DNA from: Notospermus geniculatus
Taxonomy: Eukaryota; Nemertea; Pilidiophora; Heteronemertea; Lineidae
Length of the DNA stretch: 64,000 nucleotides
Direction of reading: 5' to 3'
NCBI GenBank assembly: GCA_002633025.1
Contig: NMRB01001006.1
Location: forward strand, 1-64,000
The position numbers and the translations under genes are program-made. Below, one piece after another: positions 18,356-30,267 of the stretch; the first letter of the stretch is position 1, and the number at the start of each line of letters is the position of its first letter. The notes under the pieces are model-generated. The model was given only the letters and a program-made list of their open reading frames with translations. It did not search any database and was not told the DNA's origin.

Positions 18356-19164
18356 TTTGCTAAACAGAGCCTTAGAAAATATGTTGCAGAAATACACCTT
18401 CCCAGATTGACTAATTTTACATAATCTTACATCACCTGGTTAATCTGAGCCACTGACCTAATTACACCTCGCACCCCTCTGGTTGTAAGTGAGTCATTCC
18501 AATCCTCTACACGTTAAGCAATCATGTGTATCAAGGCAAGGGGGAATGCATAATGGTTATGGTCCAAACAGGCTACAAATTCAGCATTGTAAAATCGTTA
18601 ATTTTCATCGGATTTGAAAATTGAAAGCAGTTTTTTGATATAACAATAAATTCTCTGTTCAACTGCATAACTTTCCGGCAAGGCAGCAGCCTATTTTCTA
18701 TTTTGTTATAAATCAGGCAGAGAAGGAAAACAATGGGATTACACATGATTACGCAAAGTCAACATCTGAGCTCTCCAAATCGGACCCCTCTGAAACGCGT
18801 TTCACAGGAGTCCAATGGGTCAGTGGAGCCTAAGGGATGTAAATGTAATAAAAATGTCAAAATAATTGAGAAAAGTCAAAATGAGAGAAGGCTAATTGGG
18901 ATAAGGCGAAATGGGCAGACACCCCTGCGACGGTTCGGCATCAGTCGCCGATCAAAAAAGTTAGGAATCGCAATAGTTGAACGTGTTCAACTTCTGTGTA
19001 TTTCCGGAACGGGCGTAATCCTTTTGCAGCCGACCTGACTCTGTTCCACAATGAGCGCACACATTTTCACTTTTCGCAACCTGACAATGATTTCTTCACT
19101 TGATGGGTCTGTTCCATCCAGGCGCAGGCAATCATGGGTGCGACCTGACATCAGCATTTAAGTC

Positions 19165-20064
19165 TCATATCACACGATCGTAAACTTCAACTGAAACGAA
19201 ATGCTCTCGTATGCCTGGAACCATCCTTGAAGAGCGTTTAATATGCAACAATGCACCATCGGCGGGGTTGAATTGGAAATGATTCCAAACCCCATCGTCG
19301 ATTCGCGGGTAAAAGATCGCAATATTCTCTGTAAACGTTTTTTTTCCAGAGCCCCTTTTTACGAGACCGTTCCTAGGCTGAAAAATACGTGTAATTCCGG
19401 CAGCAATAAACCTCGGAACACAAATCACGAACAACATATTGGAAAACGAACTGAAATTTAAAAAGACACGACAATTATGGCAGTACCTCAAGAACAGCCT
19501 CAGCCAGTATTTTGTTACCCGGTACCTATCAGTGAGAAGATAGGCAAGGAGGTATATCCCTTCAAAACAATAAACATCCCTGATGATAACATTCGGTCGT
19601 CTGGTCAAAAGAATGACGATTCCATTTGTAAGGACAAAATGAACGCGACCAGTTTCGTTAGACAAAATGATGTCGTAAATGGTGCCGCCGATGAAACTTC
19701 TAAGGCAATACACGACGACTTTCCCTTCATATCCTATACGTACATGAAAGTTTACTCCTCGGGAAATGCATTTATTTGTGCTAGGTATGATGACGTTCCC
19801 TTCAAATGTCCCCCTTTTAACGTCATACAGGACATAGGTTAGTTTCCGTTGGATAGAAATATAAAACAGCATGTAACCCAAGTAAATAAATGGCAGACCA
19901 CCTGTGATTTCTTTGTAGAAAGACGTCTTGTACTCTATTCCAAAGTAGCTACTTTTGCAAGCATACACAACAACATTCTCAAAGGGTGTTTCCTTTGGCC
20001 TTTGAATCTGTACTATCTTACCTGATGCAAACACCAGGAACCACACGTCACGCTCGGCTACCAT
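19165..20064 (-). CDS. intronless ORF of unknown function
   Basis: The ORF is about 299 codons from the ATG at 20064. The frame is open further upstream to a stop near 20120, but only GTG lies at 20088. The product is rich in I, V, F, Y and R with strand-like alternation and no clear domain. Size, strand and overall style resemble the 340-residue ORFs at 15.1 and 37.7 kb (a P-rich start and a VVVY strand in a similar place). I cannot show homology by eye. Confidence 0.4.
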   Translation of the reverse strand: MVAERDVWFLVFASGKIVQIQRPKETPFENVVVYACKSSYFGIEYKTSFYKEITGGLPFIYLGYMLFYISIQRKLTYVLYDVKRGTFEGNVIIPSTNKCISRGVNFHVRIGYEGKVVVYCLRSFIGGTIYDIILSNETGRVHFVLTNGIVILLTRRPNVIIRDVYCFEGIYLLAYLLTDRYRVTKYWLRLFLRYCHNCRVFLNFSSFSNMLFVICVPRFIAAGITRIFQPRNGLVKRGSGKKTFTENIAIFYPRIDDGVWNHFQFNPADGALLHIKRSSRMVPGIREHFVSVEVYDRVI

Positions 20065-20256
20065 CAGCGGTGGTCGGAAAGGGATCACCTTTCCTAGTTT
20101 ATACTTAATCCTCGCTGGCTACTTCAAGAATCATTTAGACAAGAGAGACTATCGTGTCACATTATCATCAGAATTGCTTATAGAACACCGCTGGACTGGC
20201 GGGTTCCAAAGCTAACTAAGTGACAATTCTTCTTTTATTCTATAATGCAGCTATTA

Positions 20257-20455
20257 GGGCGGTTTACACTAGGTTGCACCAAGTTGCAAGAACTTGTTGC
20301 AAACTACCAGGACGGTTTACACACAGAAAAATCGATGCAATATCCAGTGTGATCGAGTTGCAACAAGTTGCATGCCCTTTTACACATGCAACTTTTATGA
20401 AACTTTTTTGTCTCATCAGGTTTTTACAACAAGTTGCATGAAGTTGCATACGCAA
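20257..20455. repeat. GTTGCA-rich foldback element
   Basis: It begins GGGCGGTTTACACTAGGTTG and contains repeated AACAAGTTGCA words. The same family occurs at 41178-41585 and 55535-55950, where the opposite end (CTAGTGTAAACCGCCCTTAA) is present. Confidence 0.55.
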
Positions 20456-21313
20456 AGCTGATCAACAGGCCGTCGTAAATTTGTCGTAAACCCTTCGTAA
20501 ACTAGTCGCATACTAATCGTAAAATCGTCGTAAAGTCGGTGGATCACCCATATAAAGTCGAGTATCCAAAAATGGAGGCCAACGTTTCAAACGAAAATAC
20601 CACACGTCGTGCTCCTGCGCCAAGGCCCCACGTTTCCAACCGACGAGAGGGTGTTCACTAACGGCAAATTTACCATTCGATGTACGCCTACTGCTAGGCT
20701 TTGCTACATTTACTTCACGACTTTTTATCGGCCAGCACAGTAAGTAGACTCATGCATGCATGAACACATGCACATGCATGTAATGTACATACTTCATGAC
20801 AGATAGCAGGCGACTGGCCGATGTCGACCCACATTCACCCGGATGTGGTCTTCAGGATGTGCGCACGTGAACACGACTCATTTTGACCAGGGTGCACACC
20901 GGCTTCAAACTGAGCCCGCGGAACTCTCCGTACTTGTAAGACCGATGGAGGTTGAAAATTTCGCTGAATTCGGAATAACTTTACGTAGGAGCATCCGGCT
21001 TTGAATGTGGGTCGATCGGATCGGATCGGAATGTGGCATTTTGCTCTGCCATCTAAACGGCCCTATTGTCAGGTGGAACAGGCTGTCTTAAAGCTGAACT
21101 GCATGAACCAAAAGCCCGCATGCGATGAGCAAGAGAATAGGAGCAGTCAGCCGCGCATATTGCTAACAGATGGCAGCACAGTCTTAGCGGACCAAATGTA
21201 CAGGAAATCTATTATGATCGCTGCTCGATCGATAATGACTGGGTCCGCTAGATGCATTGAATTGGGCTCTAGTGACACCTAGTGGTCAACTTGCTGACAG
21301 CTCCTATTGCAAA

Positions 21314-21728
21314 CGCCCTGCAAACACCTCAGACGAAGGCTCAGAACATGATAGACCCAACGAGGCCAGGAGGGCACTACCTTATTTGTCTTCGGGCAAC
21401 AGAGCTGTCAACATCTCCGGATACCTCCTACACTACTCAAAGAAAAAAAATTATAGTCATTTAGGCGGGATTCGAACCGTCGACACAGGAAGCCTAAGTA
21501 CCAAGAAGTTCGGTGGCCCAATGGGGGAGACGGTGGAGCAAAGATAACAGGGCGCGGGTTCAATTCCCAGCTGGGTCGAACTTTTTTCTTTCAAAAAAAG
21601 TGTTCAGCAGGAGCTCACCAGAGGATGTCGACACCTTGACAGCTCGAAGACAAAGAAGGTGGCGCCCTCCTGGGATCGTGGGGTCTATCATGTTCTGAGC
21701 CTTCGTTTGAGGTATTTGCAAGGCGTTA
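21314..21728. repeat. inverted repeat enclosing tRNA-like modules
   Basis: The left arm (21314-21420) includes AAGGCTCAGAACATGATAGA. The right arm (21610-21728) is its reverse complement (TCTATCATGTTCTGAGCCTT). The centre holds two opposed tRNA-like B-box sequences. Confidence 0.65.
21507..21582 (+). tRNA. tRNA-like sequence or tRNA-derived SINE head
   Basis: It is 76 nt. AGTTCGG at the 5' end can pair with TCGAACT at the 3' end (7 bp including one G-U), like an acceptor stem. An A-box-like TGGCCCAATGGGG (21514-21526) and a B box GGTTCAATTCC are present. A T6 run (21582-21587) follows as a pol III terminator. D and T stems are imperfect, so it is more likely a degenerate tRNA-derived element than a working tRNA. 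A second B box in the opposite direction (GGTTCGAATCC, minus strand) lies at about 21467-21477. Confidence 0.4.
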
Positions 21729-22235
21729 GCATTTCTCTTGCTCGTCGCATGGGGGATTTTCGTTCATGCAGTTCAGCTTTAAGGCCTGTCTCCTGTAGAC
21801 CGGTTTCCTCTGCGGTTTGCCGCGCCGGGGCTTTTTTCACAGGGTTTTGGATAATCCTTCGATGGTTTAACAATACATGGCGTGTTAACTACCCCAATGC
21901 CTGTGAAAACCGCTCCCGCGCGAGAAACCGCACCGGAAACCGGTCTAGTGGAAACAGGCCTTTAGAGTTATCAAAACAAACACCAAGTCAGTCTGAGTAT
22001 AATATTCAGTGCAGAAAGCTATATCAGGTGAATATAGAAATGACACAATGGTTCACAGTAACGACAGAGGATATCTCGGCTACAAAAGCCTCGGCGGACA
22101 CTCTCCGTCACTGGCTCAGCACAGCAGCAGGTGTTTCATGTGGAAGGAAATAAGATCCTCACTTGGAAGTAAAGGGTTCATGACCATGAATCCTTTGTTC
22201 GCCAGCGTATCCGTATACCGTATACCTCAGCATAA

Positions 22236-22365
22236 GGCTTCCGTTACATAGAAGTATACGGTATACGAAAACGCCGGTTAACAAAGGCTTCCCGAGGATT
22301 CACGACCGTGAAGCCATTGTTAACAGTCGTTTTCGTATACCGTATACTTCTATGTAACGGAAGCC
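22236..22365. mobile_element. Harbinger-like MITE 1 of an adjacent pair
   Basis: The ends GGCTTCCGTTACATAGAAGT and ACTTCTATGTAACGGAAGCC are inverted, and TAA flanks each side (22233-22235 and 22366-22368). Three-bp TAA/TTA duplications with GG... ends fit PIF/Harbinger. Confidence 0.65.
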
Positions 22366-22368
22366 TAA

Positions 22369-22498
22369 GGCCCCGATTACATAGAAGTATACGGTATATG
22401 AAAACGCCGTTTAACAATGGCTTAACGGCCGTGAATCCTTTTGAAGTCCTTGTTAACCGGCATTTTCGTATACCGTATACTTCTATGTAATAGGGGCC
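22369..22498. mobile_element. Harbinger-like MITE 2 of an adjacent pair
   Basis: This is the same family as its left neighbour, with which it shares one TAA. The ends are GGCCCCGATTACATAGAAGT and ACTTCTATGTAATAGGGGCC. The right flank is TTA. Confidence 0.6.
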
Positions 22499-22589
22499 TT
22501 ATGAAATCGATAAATTAAGAGCTACATGTACGAGACACCAGCATATACCTGCTCACGCATGGTAGCCTAAAGCCTAGCACACATTCCGG

Positions 22590-22702
22590 CAAAACTCAAT
22601 GCGTTAGGGGTGTTTTTAAAGTCGACTGACCCAACGCTGTCGACTCGTCATTCAGCCGGGTCAGTCGATTTTAACAAACACCCCTAACACATTGAGTAAT
22701 TT
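22590..22702. repeat. hairpin repeat
   Basis: ACTCAATGCGTTAGGGGTGT pairs with ACACCCCTAACACATTGAGT around inner GTCGACT motifs. Confidence 0.5.
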
Positions 22703-22835
22703 TATCGCAAAAGTGCTCTTGGCTTAAGTGAGGTTCATTGGCGCATTGTTCCGGTCCGTTTTCAGTCAGTTTGCCCGTAGTTTCCGGATACGACAAGGCA
22801 AAAGTCCATTTGATCTATTTTGCACGGACCTGGAC

Positions 22836-22925
22836 CCATGTTCCCGAAGCCGTCGTTAGGTTAAACGCTATGCATTTCCCAGATTTAACGACATCGTTAA
22901 CCTAACAATGGCTTAGGGAACATGG
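22836..22925. repeat. hairpin MITE nested in a larger inverted repeat
   Basis: This is the same family as 13911-14011. It lies between outer arms AAGTGAGGTTCATTGGCGCA (near 22728) and TGTGCCAATGAACCTCGCTT (near 22948), a nested insertion. Confidence 0.6.
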
Positions 22926-23885
22926 CTCCTGAATTGGACGAAATCCGTGTGCCAATGAACCTCGCTTAATACAGTTCCCCCATACTCTAGAGCAACCAAA
23001 ACCAGCCCAAAACAGTGCGTTCTGTTATGGGGCACGTTCTAAACAATCACCTTCTTCTGAAACATCTCAGCTCGCGGATACCTCACAGCTTCGTGCTTCT
23101 CCATGCATGTCCCCCGCCAGTCACTCATCTGACAGACAAGACTGGCGCGTTTTGGAATCGTTGCGAAGGTCGTACAATTCATGACGATGAGGCAGACAAC
23201 AGCACATGAAATACGCGACTTTTCTTCTCCATCATCCCAAGACGGTGACCGTAAACTCCAACCTGTCACGACGATTTGGTAAATAGTGAATTTCATCTCG
23301 AAAGCCGCAAAATTCCGCACGTGTACGCAGATGTTGGCCTACACCGTGACAGACCTCGGGTTTGACATTGGGTGACTATTTCGAAGCCCTTCACCCATAT
23401 TCGCAAAACTCTGGGCCACCACCAGTGACGTCAGAGCGACAATCTTACAAAGAAAAGCAAGAGATTGAAATCAAGCGTGTAACGAGTAATCGGTCCTAAG
23501 CGTACGTTCTGTGCCGACCAGAAAAGGGAAACGGTAACAAGATTATAAGGAGTAGGCATAGTCTTAACGTTGACCTGGTGTAGTTTAGTTAATGGTCGTT
23601 TGTGACCACATGATATAAAACCGGTTGTGAAAATGCAGAAAGACTCTTTTTTGGGAAACGACTGCTCGCAAACGAGGTAATGACGTAATCAGTCAATACC
23701 AGTAGGCCCTACTGTGTTTCTTTGTGTGAAGTGAAAGTGACGAGATAGAAGTATTGATCGGCAAATCGAACGACGTTTTGTCTTGTCATGTCTCACACAA
23801 AAATGGCTTTCAATGCATTGTTTGCTATCACATTGGTAGAGTGGTCTTTTAACGTCTTCTGGCCGGGGCCTATGCAGGTTGCACC

Positions 23886-24171
23886 CAGGCCCGTAGGAGC
23901 CCTGTGATGAGTGGGGGCCCTGGCAGGGCCGGATCCAGGATTGACAGAAAGGGGGTAGCTCGACGGTGCGCTGAGCATGGAAAAGGAAGTGGGAAGTCAA
24001 ACGGGAGGCCTGGGGGTCCTCCCCACAAAAAAAATGACAATTTAAGTGCTTTAGATGCATTTTCCTGCGATCTGAGAGCAAAAATATGGACATATAAAAT
24101 GGTCATTTGGCCAAGGTATTTTTTTGGCAAAAAAAGTGGGGGGGGGGGACCCCCCGGCTCCTACGGGCCTG
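23886..24171. mobile_element. hAT-like MITE with G/C homopolymer runs
   Basis: The ends CAGGCCCGTAGGAGCC and GGCTCCTACGGGCCTG are inverted. An internal GGCCGGATCCAGGATT resembles the left end of the 12154 element. Long G and C runs make the assembly here less certain. Confidence 0.5.
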
Positions 24172-24584
24172 CACCACTCCCCCCCCCCCGAAAAAAAATC
24201 GAACAATCATGTTTTGAAGAGGAAGGTTAGTTCCGGCTCGGAGAGAGTTGATGGAACGTCAACAACGAAAGAGTTTCGTAATATCGTATGGATTCGAAAT
24301 TATGGGCCCGAAAAATAAGCATATTTCCACTACCCACTCGACGACTTATAGCAGTGGATGGAGAATCTCTTTAGAATAAAGAAGACACCAAGATATCCCA
24401 ATTTGGTCCACTGGTTTTGGGATCTGGGTAGTGGAAGTACCTGCGTGTGCAGTATTTTGGACCACCCTGTATAATAGTGAAACTAGCGCCAACAAATGGC
24501 TTGTTAGTCCCACTTGTACCATCAAATCCCATCCATATGTACACGCACATGTATAATATGACTTATCCGGCCACCACGGCCAAC

Positions 24585-24643
24585 CTGCGAACCACACGAA
24601 TTATTGACTATACACGATCCAGGCCAAGTTATGAAAGGCCTAG
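24585..24643. repeat. left arm of a distant inverted repeat
   Basis: CGATCCAGGCCAAGTTATGA in this arm is inverted at 27012-27071. The arms enclose 2.4 kb. Confidence 0.6.
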
Positions 24644-24889
24644 TGAGGGTTACACATCACTTGAGTTTCTTTTCAACGGCAGACCCAGACTATGTAATGC
24701 ATGAAAAATAAAGACACTTCAATAAACATAGACGCTTTACTCCAATGCTGATAACGAGTGACGAGCCACGTGACCGACCATTCCTCCGCTCATTCGGTTT
24801 GGAGACGCCGTCCTGGTCGGACGTGGGTGAGCTGTTGAGGTAATTCGTTTTCCTATTTCCCGAATTAGAAGGAGCCTAAACGGCTAATA

Positions 24890-25035
24890 TGAAGGAAAAT
24901 ATGAAGGTTATAAAGGAAAATATGAAGGAAATATGAAGGAAAATAATGAAGGAAATATGAAGGAAAATATGAAGGAGATATGAAGGAAAATGTGAAGGAG
25001 ATATGAAGGAAAATGTGAAGGGAATTGGAAGTGGA
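24890..25035. repeat. GAAGGAAAATAT minisatellite
   Basis: These are tandem degenerate copies of a 12-18 bp unit, ATATGAAGGAAA. Confidence 0.7.
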
Positions 25036-26109
25036 TATGAAGGTTAATTTGTAAGGGAGCTGGGCCTAGGCCTGCATGCTTCGGCTGTTCACCAGAGAAG
25101 CAGGTTAATGGAGGTGCAAGAAGCACAGAGAGGGGGTTGAAAGGTTCAGCCTGGGGATTTGGACTCGCTACATTTGCTGTACGGTGGACTCGCTACATTA
25201 GCTGTACGGTGTTGAAAACCTATGTACGCCTCGGTTTATATGGTGTTCCTTGGTTGCATACATGTATTTATGTGACACTGTGGGCCGCTGGCCTTTTCAT
25301 TCATATGCAGTGGCGCATGGAGCGGAATGTTGTTCCTGGGGTATGGCGTTGTGCGATTAGCCAGTAGATAGTTCTTTTGTATTGTACGGAAGCAGTGTTT
25401 GGTTCTGGAGGTTATTTTCCTTTCTCTTTGTATAGTAGTGCAAACATTGTCCCTGCATGGGGTGTTTATATCGGAATTCGTTTTCATTCCAGATGGTGCT
25501 CCCAATGGTTTTGAAGTTGTAACTGCCATTACCTCAAGGCGGCTTTATGATCAAAGGTGGCAGAGCTCTTGGAAATCGCGGTGTAGAGTGACTCTCATTA
25601 ACCCTCTTGGGGGTTATGCCTGTAGATTGTGTGGTTTCCCTTGATTCGCGCCCGGGGGTCTTAGCCCTTAGTGGGAATATATATTCCTACATGGGTGCGG
25701 GTTGGGGGGCTGCGCACTGGTTTCCTTTCGGGGTGGCCTCTGGGCCTAACTGGGGGTTGATATAGTTTTAATCGTTTGGACGCCTAGAGGAAAGGAACCA
25801 GAAGGTGAAATGGACCGCCCTGATGGGTGCCGGTGTGGGGCCCCTCAGCTCCGCGACCCTTGAGACCGTCGGGTGCGGTGGGGAGTGAGCGGCATATATT
25901 TTTATGGTGTGGAAATTCGAGGTCGGCATGTCCGTTGCTGTGCATGATGGGTGTGTAGGTATAGCGGTAATAAATATTTTGCCGTGGAAATTTCTGCCTT
26001 CTTCGTAAGTTTTTTGGGAAGTTTTGGGGAGTTTTGGGAGTATTGGGAGTATTGGGGGATTTGTATGTGTATTTTGGGGATGTGTGAGGTGGGGAAAGAG
26101 TGAAAATAC

Positions 26110-26456
26110 GGCCGGCGCCGTATTTATTCCCCAGTACTCTACCGCCGAGTGGAATGGGAGGTCCGTGGCGTCACTCGGGAACAGATAAGATCACGAGTGA
26201 CGAGCCACGTGACCGACCATTCATCCGCTCATTCGGTTTGGAGACGCCAGGAGTGGGGAGCAAGGGTGAGGGAGGGAATTCGGGAGAAGTATGGGATTGT
26301 TTGAGTGACGGGTCAGCGTGCCCACCCGCCCACCCCCAGTCCACACATTAGGTGGAGTTCGGCATCTCTCGTTCCTCCCCGGCGGGCGCCGTATTTATTC
26401 CCCAGTACTCTACCGCCGAGAGGAATGGGAGGTCCGTGGCGTCACTCGAGAACAGA
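26110..26456. repeat. direct repeats about 275 bp apart
   Basis: CGCCGTATTTATTCCCCAGT and the following ~70 bp occur at about 26116 and 26390. A second repeated block, GAGTGACGAGCCACGTGACC, occurs at about 24760 and 26194. The arrangement could be the remains of a terminal-repeat element; no coding region supports this. Confidence 0.5.
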
Positions 26457-26493
26457 TTACATGTACATGAACATTTTGTAACCCTGTCGTCAT

Positions 26494-27009
26494 GCCAGAC
26501 TTTTTTATTGGTTGGTTCGCAGATTTTTTTCTCAGTTCATGAAGAGAGGAGGTCGGGAAAAAATAAAAAATCAAAAATTATTTTCACACTTCTCAAAAAT
26601 TTGTGACTTCAATTTCAGGGAGGAGGATCATAAAAAAATAAATATTTATATGAAAATAAAGTTTTCCAGCAACTTGTATGATTGATGATGTCACGAAGCT
26701 CCCTCGTTATTATGATTGTTGTATGCAAATGAACCTCCTTATCCAGCCTGCAAAGATCATTGCCCGCACAAGACATGCAAAGATGGACGCCACAAATAGC
26801 TCCTGTCAAAAAATTCTAACTGCCAAAAGATAATTGGAGCGGAGGGCGGGAAAAAATAGAAAAATATTTTTTTTATTTTTTTCCATTTTTGCAAGATTTC
26901 TGAGCGGAGGACACAGAGAAATTGAAAAAAAAAATGCTTTTATTTTTTTCCTATTTCTTCCGTTTTCCACAGCGGCGGGTCCGTGAACAACCAATAAAAA
27001 AGTCTGGCC
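26494..27009. mobile_element. foldback element related to the 49720 Harbinger-like MITE
   Basis: TGCCAGACTTTTTTATTGGT and ACCAATAAAAAAGTCTGGCC are inverted ends. Interior GCGGCGGGTCCGTGAAC corresponds to GTCGGCGGGCCCGTAAAC in the 49720-50148 element. It abuts the right arm of the distant inverted repeat. Confidence 0.55.
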
Positions 27010-27011
27010 TG

Positions 27012-27071
27012 ACTAGGCCTTTCATAACTTGGCCTGGATCGTGTATAGTCAATAATTTGCGTGGTTTGCAG
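27012..27071. repeat. right arm of the distant inverted repeat
   Basis: Near-perfect reverse complement of 24585-24643. Confidence 0.6.
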
Positions 27072-27454
27072 TTGTCCGACAGCAATCCTCCATCACCTCA
27101 TGTCACATAACATCTTGGTTCACCATTGTACTGCGAGCAGAAACTGATAGGAGGGCCGCTGCCAGAGCGCGGTGTTAGTTACTGAATGTTTGGCCTTCAG
27201 AAGGAATTCCGACCGCCATGATGGCACCTCCCCGAGTCCACCAATAGCACATCTGAAATTTCTCCAGCGCGGACCTATATCTATATTCCCCTCCACCCCA
27301 AAAATATTCTGATTTAAACCCGTTCAAAAAGCGCTGTTTTCTCTTGTCTTTTTGAACTGATTCAAAAACAAACTGCATGGTGTAACCCAGTGGATTACCT
27401 TCTTGTTCAAAATGGCAATATTCGTTTGGTTTCGTAACGTTCATCAAGGAACAG

Positions 27455-27605
27455 TCTCTTTAAGGGGAGCGCCACCTATCGGCGGTTACAGAAAGTAACT
27501 CAAAGATGGCGCCTTCAACGATGACCGTCACCTTTCCCCTTATTTCAGTAACGACCTCTGAAAAGCAGTAAGTGTGCTCATCAAAATAAACTCCCCTTAA
27601 AGAGT
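27455..27605. repeat. small inverted-repeat element
   Basis: CTCTTTAAGGGGAG and CTCCCCTTAAAGAG bound a 150-bp segment with no gene. Confidence 0.45.
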
Positions 27606-30110
27606 TAATAAAAGAAAAAAAAGGGGTCACGACACATGCAGTTGAAATGTGCACCCCTTCCCCTTTATGTATTTGCTCTGCTTACTAATATGCTACAAGA
27701 CTTCTTGTGAGCATATATGGTGTTCCTGAAATGATTTTGTGATTAGGTACATACAGAGCACAGTATGTGGTTGTCCCACACCCCTTCCCTCTCCCCCCGC
27801 AGCTGTCCTTGCGTGCAGAGCATTCATACAGATAGCCGAGGCATGCTAAGCGCCCTATACGTGCGCGCACCGACCAAAATGTGCATTTGTTAAAAGGACG
27901 GCTAGACCCTCTGAAATGGAGAGCACTGATAGTTACATGATGCTGAAAAGTAGAGATGGTTAGATATTCATGGGAAGGGCGCAATAATGAGAACCTGAGA
28001 TATGAGCTGGGCCTACGTTTCTTAAAACGAGAGTGGACTGGGCCTACGTTTCTTAAAACGAGAGTGGACATGTATACACCCGACGCATCACCTTTGGCGG
28101 AACAGTGGGTGGAGCCCACTGACTAAGTGGAAGCAGCTAAGCGGTCCCCGTTACCAGTCAGGTGGCCGCGGCCCGGATTTGACGTCAAACTCATGTATGT
28201 CGTGACGTCCTTGCATATCATTAACGACCTCATTAGCGCGCGCATTTTCCGCGATTTACCAATCTTCGGAAATACGCCCAGAACTCTCATTCAATCAAAT
28301 TCAATGATCCGAACCGATCGGATTCCATAAGATTGATATATAATAGACATATCCACGCAAAGATTATGTCCATTAACGAAGTTTCTTTTGAGTAATGAGA
28401 CATTAGTTGACCGACTACGGCGAAAAATCGGCACTTTTTTGGGCAGGATCGCGCCGTTCAAAATCAAATATCTCCGCTATTACGCGACAGCAGCCGAGAT
28501 AACACTTGATAATTGTCAAGACAAATTTACTCAATAAATTAGTACTAGTAAAACCACGATACGCTTAGCGAACAATTTTAGTAATACTTTTTAAGAGCGC
28601 GATTTTAGGTCTCGCTTCACGGATTCCGCTCCGGAAGTTCCCGAATCGTCCCGAAGGCGAAAATCAGGAGGAATCAAAATGGCTGCCGCCTGTGTGATCG
28701 GTCGAAAACGGCGAAATATTTCCCCCAAATTCTCGGACTGCTGAGTAAGAATGACTTCCTAGAGTAGCTACGAGTGTGCAGTACGATTGAATTGTCAGAT
28801 TGAACCCTCTACAGTAACATTGGTATGACGGATGCCGATGTTATTTGTGGTTTTCTGGCGACTTCATGCAGTATACAAAAAATACACAGCTGTATGTACA
28901 GCGCATCACAGTACATTTGTAACACTGTCACTTTACAGCTGTTGGCAGTCTACACCATCACGCTACAGCGTGAAAACCTTCTGTGGAAACCAAATTTTTA
29001 CACACAGAATTGTGTACAAATTCAGCATTGAAAAAAAAATTAAAATTCTTCCTTAATATATCGAGTTATGTGTGTTCAACATGAATATGGCCGATTTTTT
29101 TCAATTAGGGCCTAAAAGTTTTTTAAAGAAGTTAAAAGTTTTTGAAAATTGGGCCCTACATTTTGTACAGGCGAATGTACAGTCACGCATTACCGTGATG
29201 GTGTATACTGGTTGGGGGCTTCTCCGTCTCGAAATTCAGTATATTTGCCTGTAGGGTGCTGGTATTTGTGTCCACAGTGTATCACAGTCGGCTGAGATCA
29301 AGGCATTTGCAATAATGAACATGAAGCAAGCATATGTTTGGCCAACCGAACCCATTAAACTGACGACACTGGTCTCACTCCCTTGTGTTTTGGGGACTTG
29401 GCCCTTGTAAAAGTGCTACCCAGCAGCTGGATATCCATTGCCTTGGCCTTGAGCGGGTCCACCACCCCGGCCAAAGCTAAATCGGTCGGAGCGTGTCATG
29501 ATGGGCCTATAATATTGAATTCATATTTTGATCATTCAATTTTGATTTTAAAATTAATAATTAGGGCAGCAATAAATAGGCTAGGCCTACTACAATCTAC
29601 ACTTGCAGGCCTATTAGTATTATTTTTTTGTTTTATAATAATATAGTCACTCTGTAGCTGGGTGTCCTAAATATGCCTTGTCTCCTTGCCATGCTGTGGC
29701 AGTGATGTCCCTTGAGTAAAACTGAGACTTCTTTCTAAATTTCTCACAATATATCTTTTCTTCTTCAGGCTTGATGAAAGTGAAAAGTGCACCTGCTGCG
29801 ATGTCGGATTCAGGATTTATAACTGGCACTCACCATTTGATCCCTCCAGGATACCATCGGAATGTCTTGCATTAACAAACTGCAATGGAATGCAGAATCA
29901 AAGTTCTGCCATGTGTTCCATGAATTGAACTTGGTGGATCTGGATGTGTATGGAAATGAGGAAAGGGGATGAGCACCTGAGAAACCAACCTGCACAAAGT
30001 GTGCATCTTAGAGATGGTGACTTCGACAACTGAATTAGTTCCATTGACAGTCACTCTAGAAATTCTTCTGATCGGTACATAAATCTTCTTCCCCTACTTC
30101 ATGAGATTTC
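27606..30110. other. no supported gene
   Basis: It includes a 2 x 31 bp tandem duplication (28008-28069). A short minus-strand frame (29647-29829, FIKPEEEKIYCEKFRKKSQF) looks protein-like, but I could not tie it to splice sites or a family. Confidence 0.4.
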
Positions 30111-30116
30111 CATCAT

Positions 30117-30262
30117 CAGGGTTTCTGCCAGAAATATTTTTGAGGGTAGGCAGTTCTTCAAAATCAGCAAAAAACCCCATGAAATTAAAGAAAATGGCCC
30201 TTTTCTGTTCCTTTGAGGGTCCTCACTGCGTACCCTGCGTACCTACTCTGGCGGAAGCACTG
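30117..30262. mobile_element. 146-bp MITE with 5-bp target duplication
   Basis: The ends CAGGGTTTCTGCCAGA and TCTGGCGGAAGCACTG are inverted. ATCAT flanks both sides (30112-30116 and 30263-30267). It is the same family as 49028-49175, sharing the interior GAAATTAAAGAAAATGGCCC. Confidence 0.75.
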
Positions 30263-30267
30263 ATCAT

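Noticed and set aside
20220-20455. CRISPR-like periodic GTTGCA repeats
   Set aside because: They are palindromic words inside a foldback element with irregular spacing, in a eukaryotic context.
24124-24318. ORFs rich in GGG/PPP near 24.1 kb
   Set aside because: They arise from homopolymer G and C runs inside a hAT-like MITE.
25137-26100. Possible rRNA or small-RNA gene in the GC-rich 25.6-26 kb stretch
   Set aside because: I recognise no rRNA motif and no pol III boxes.
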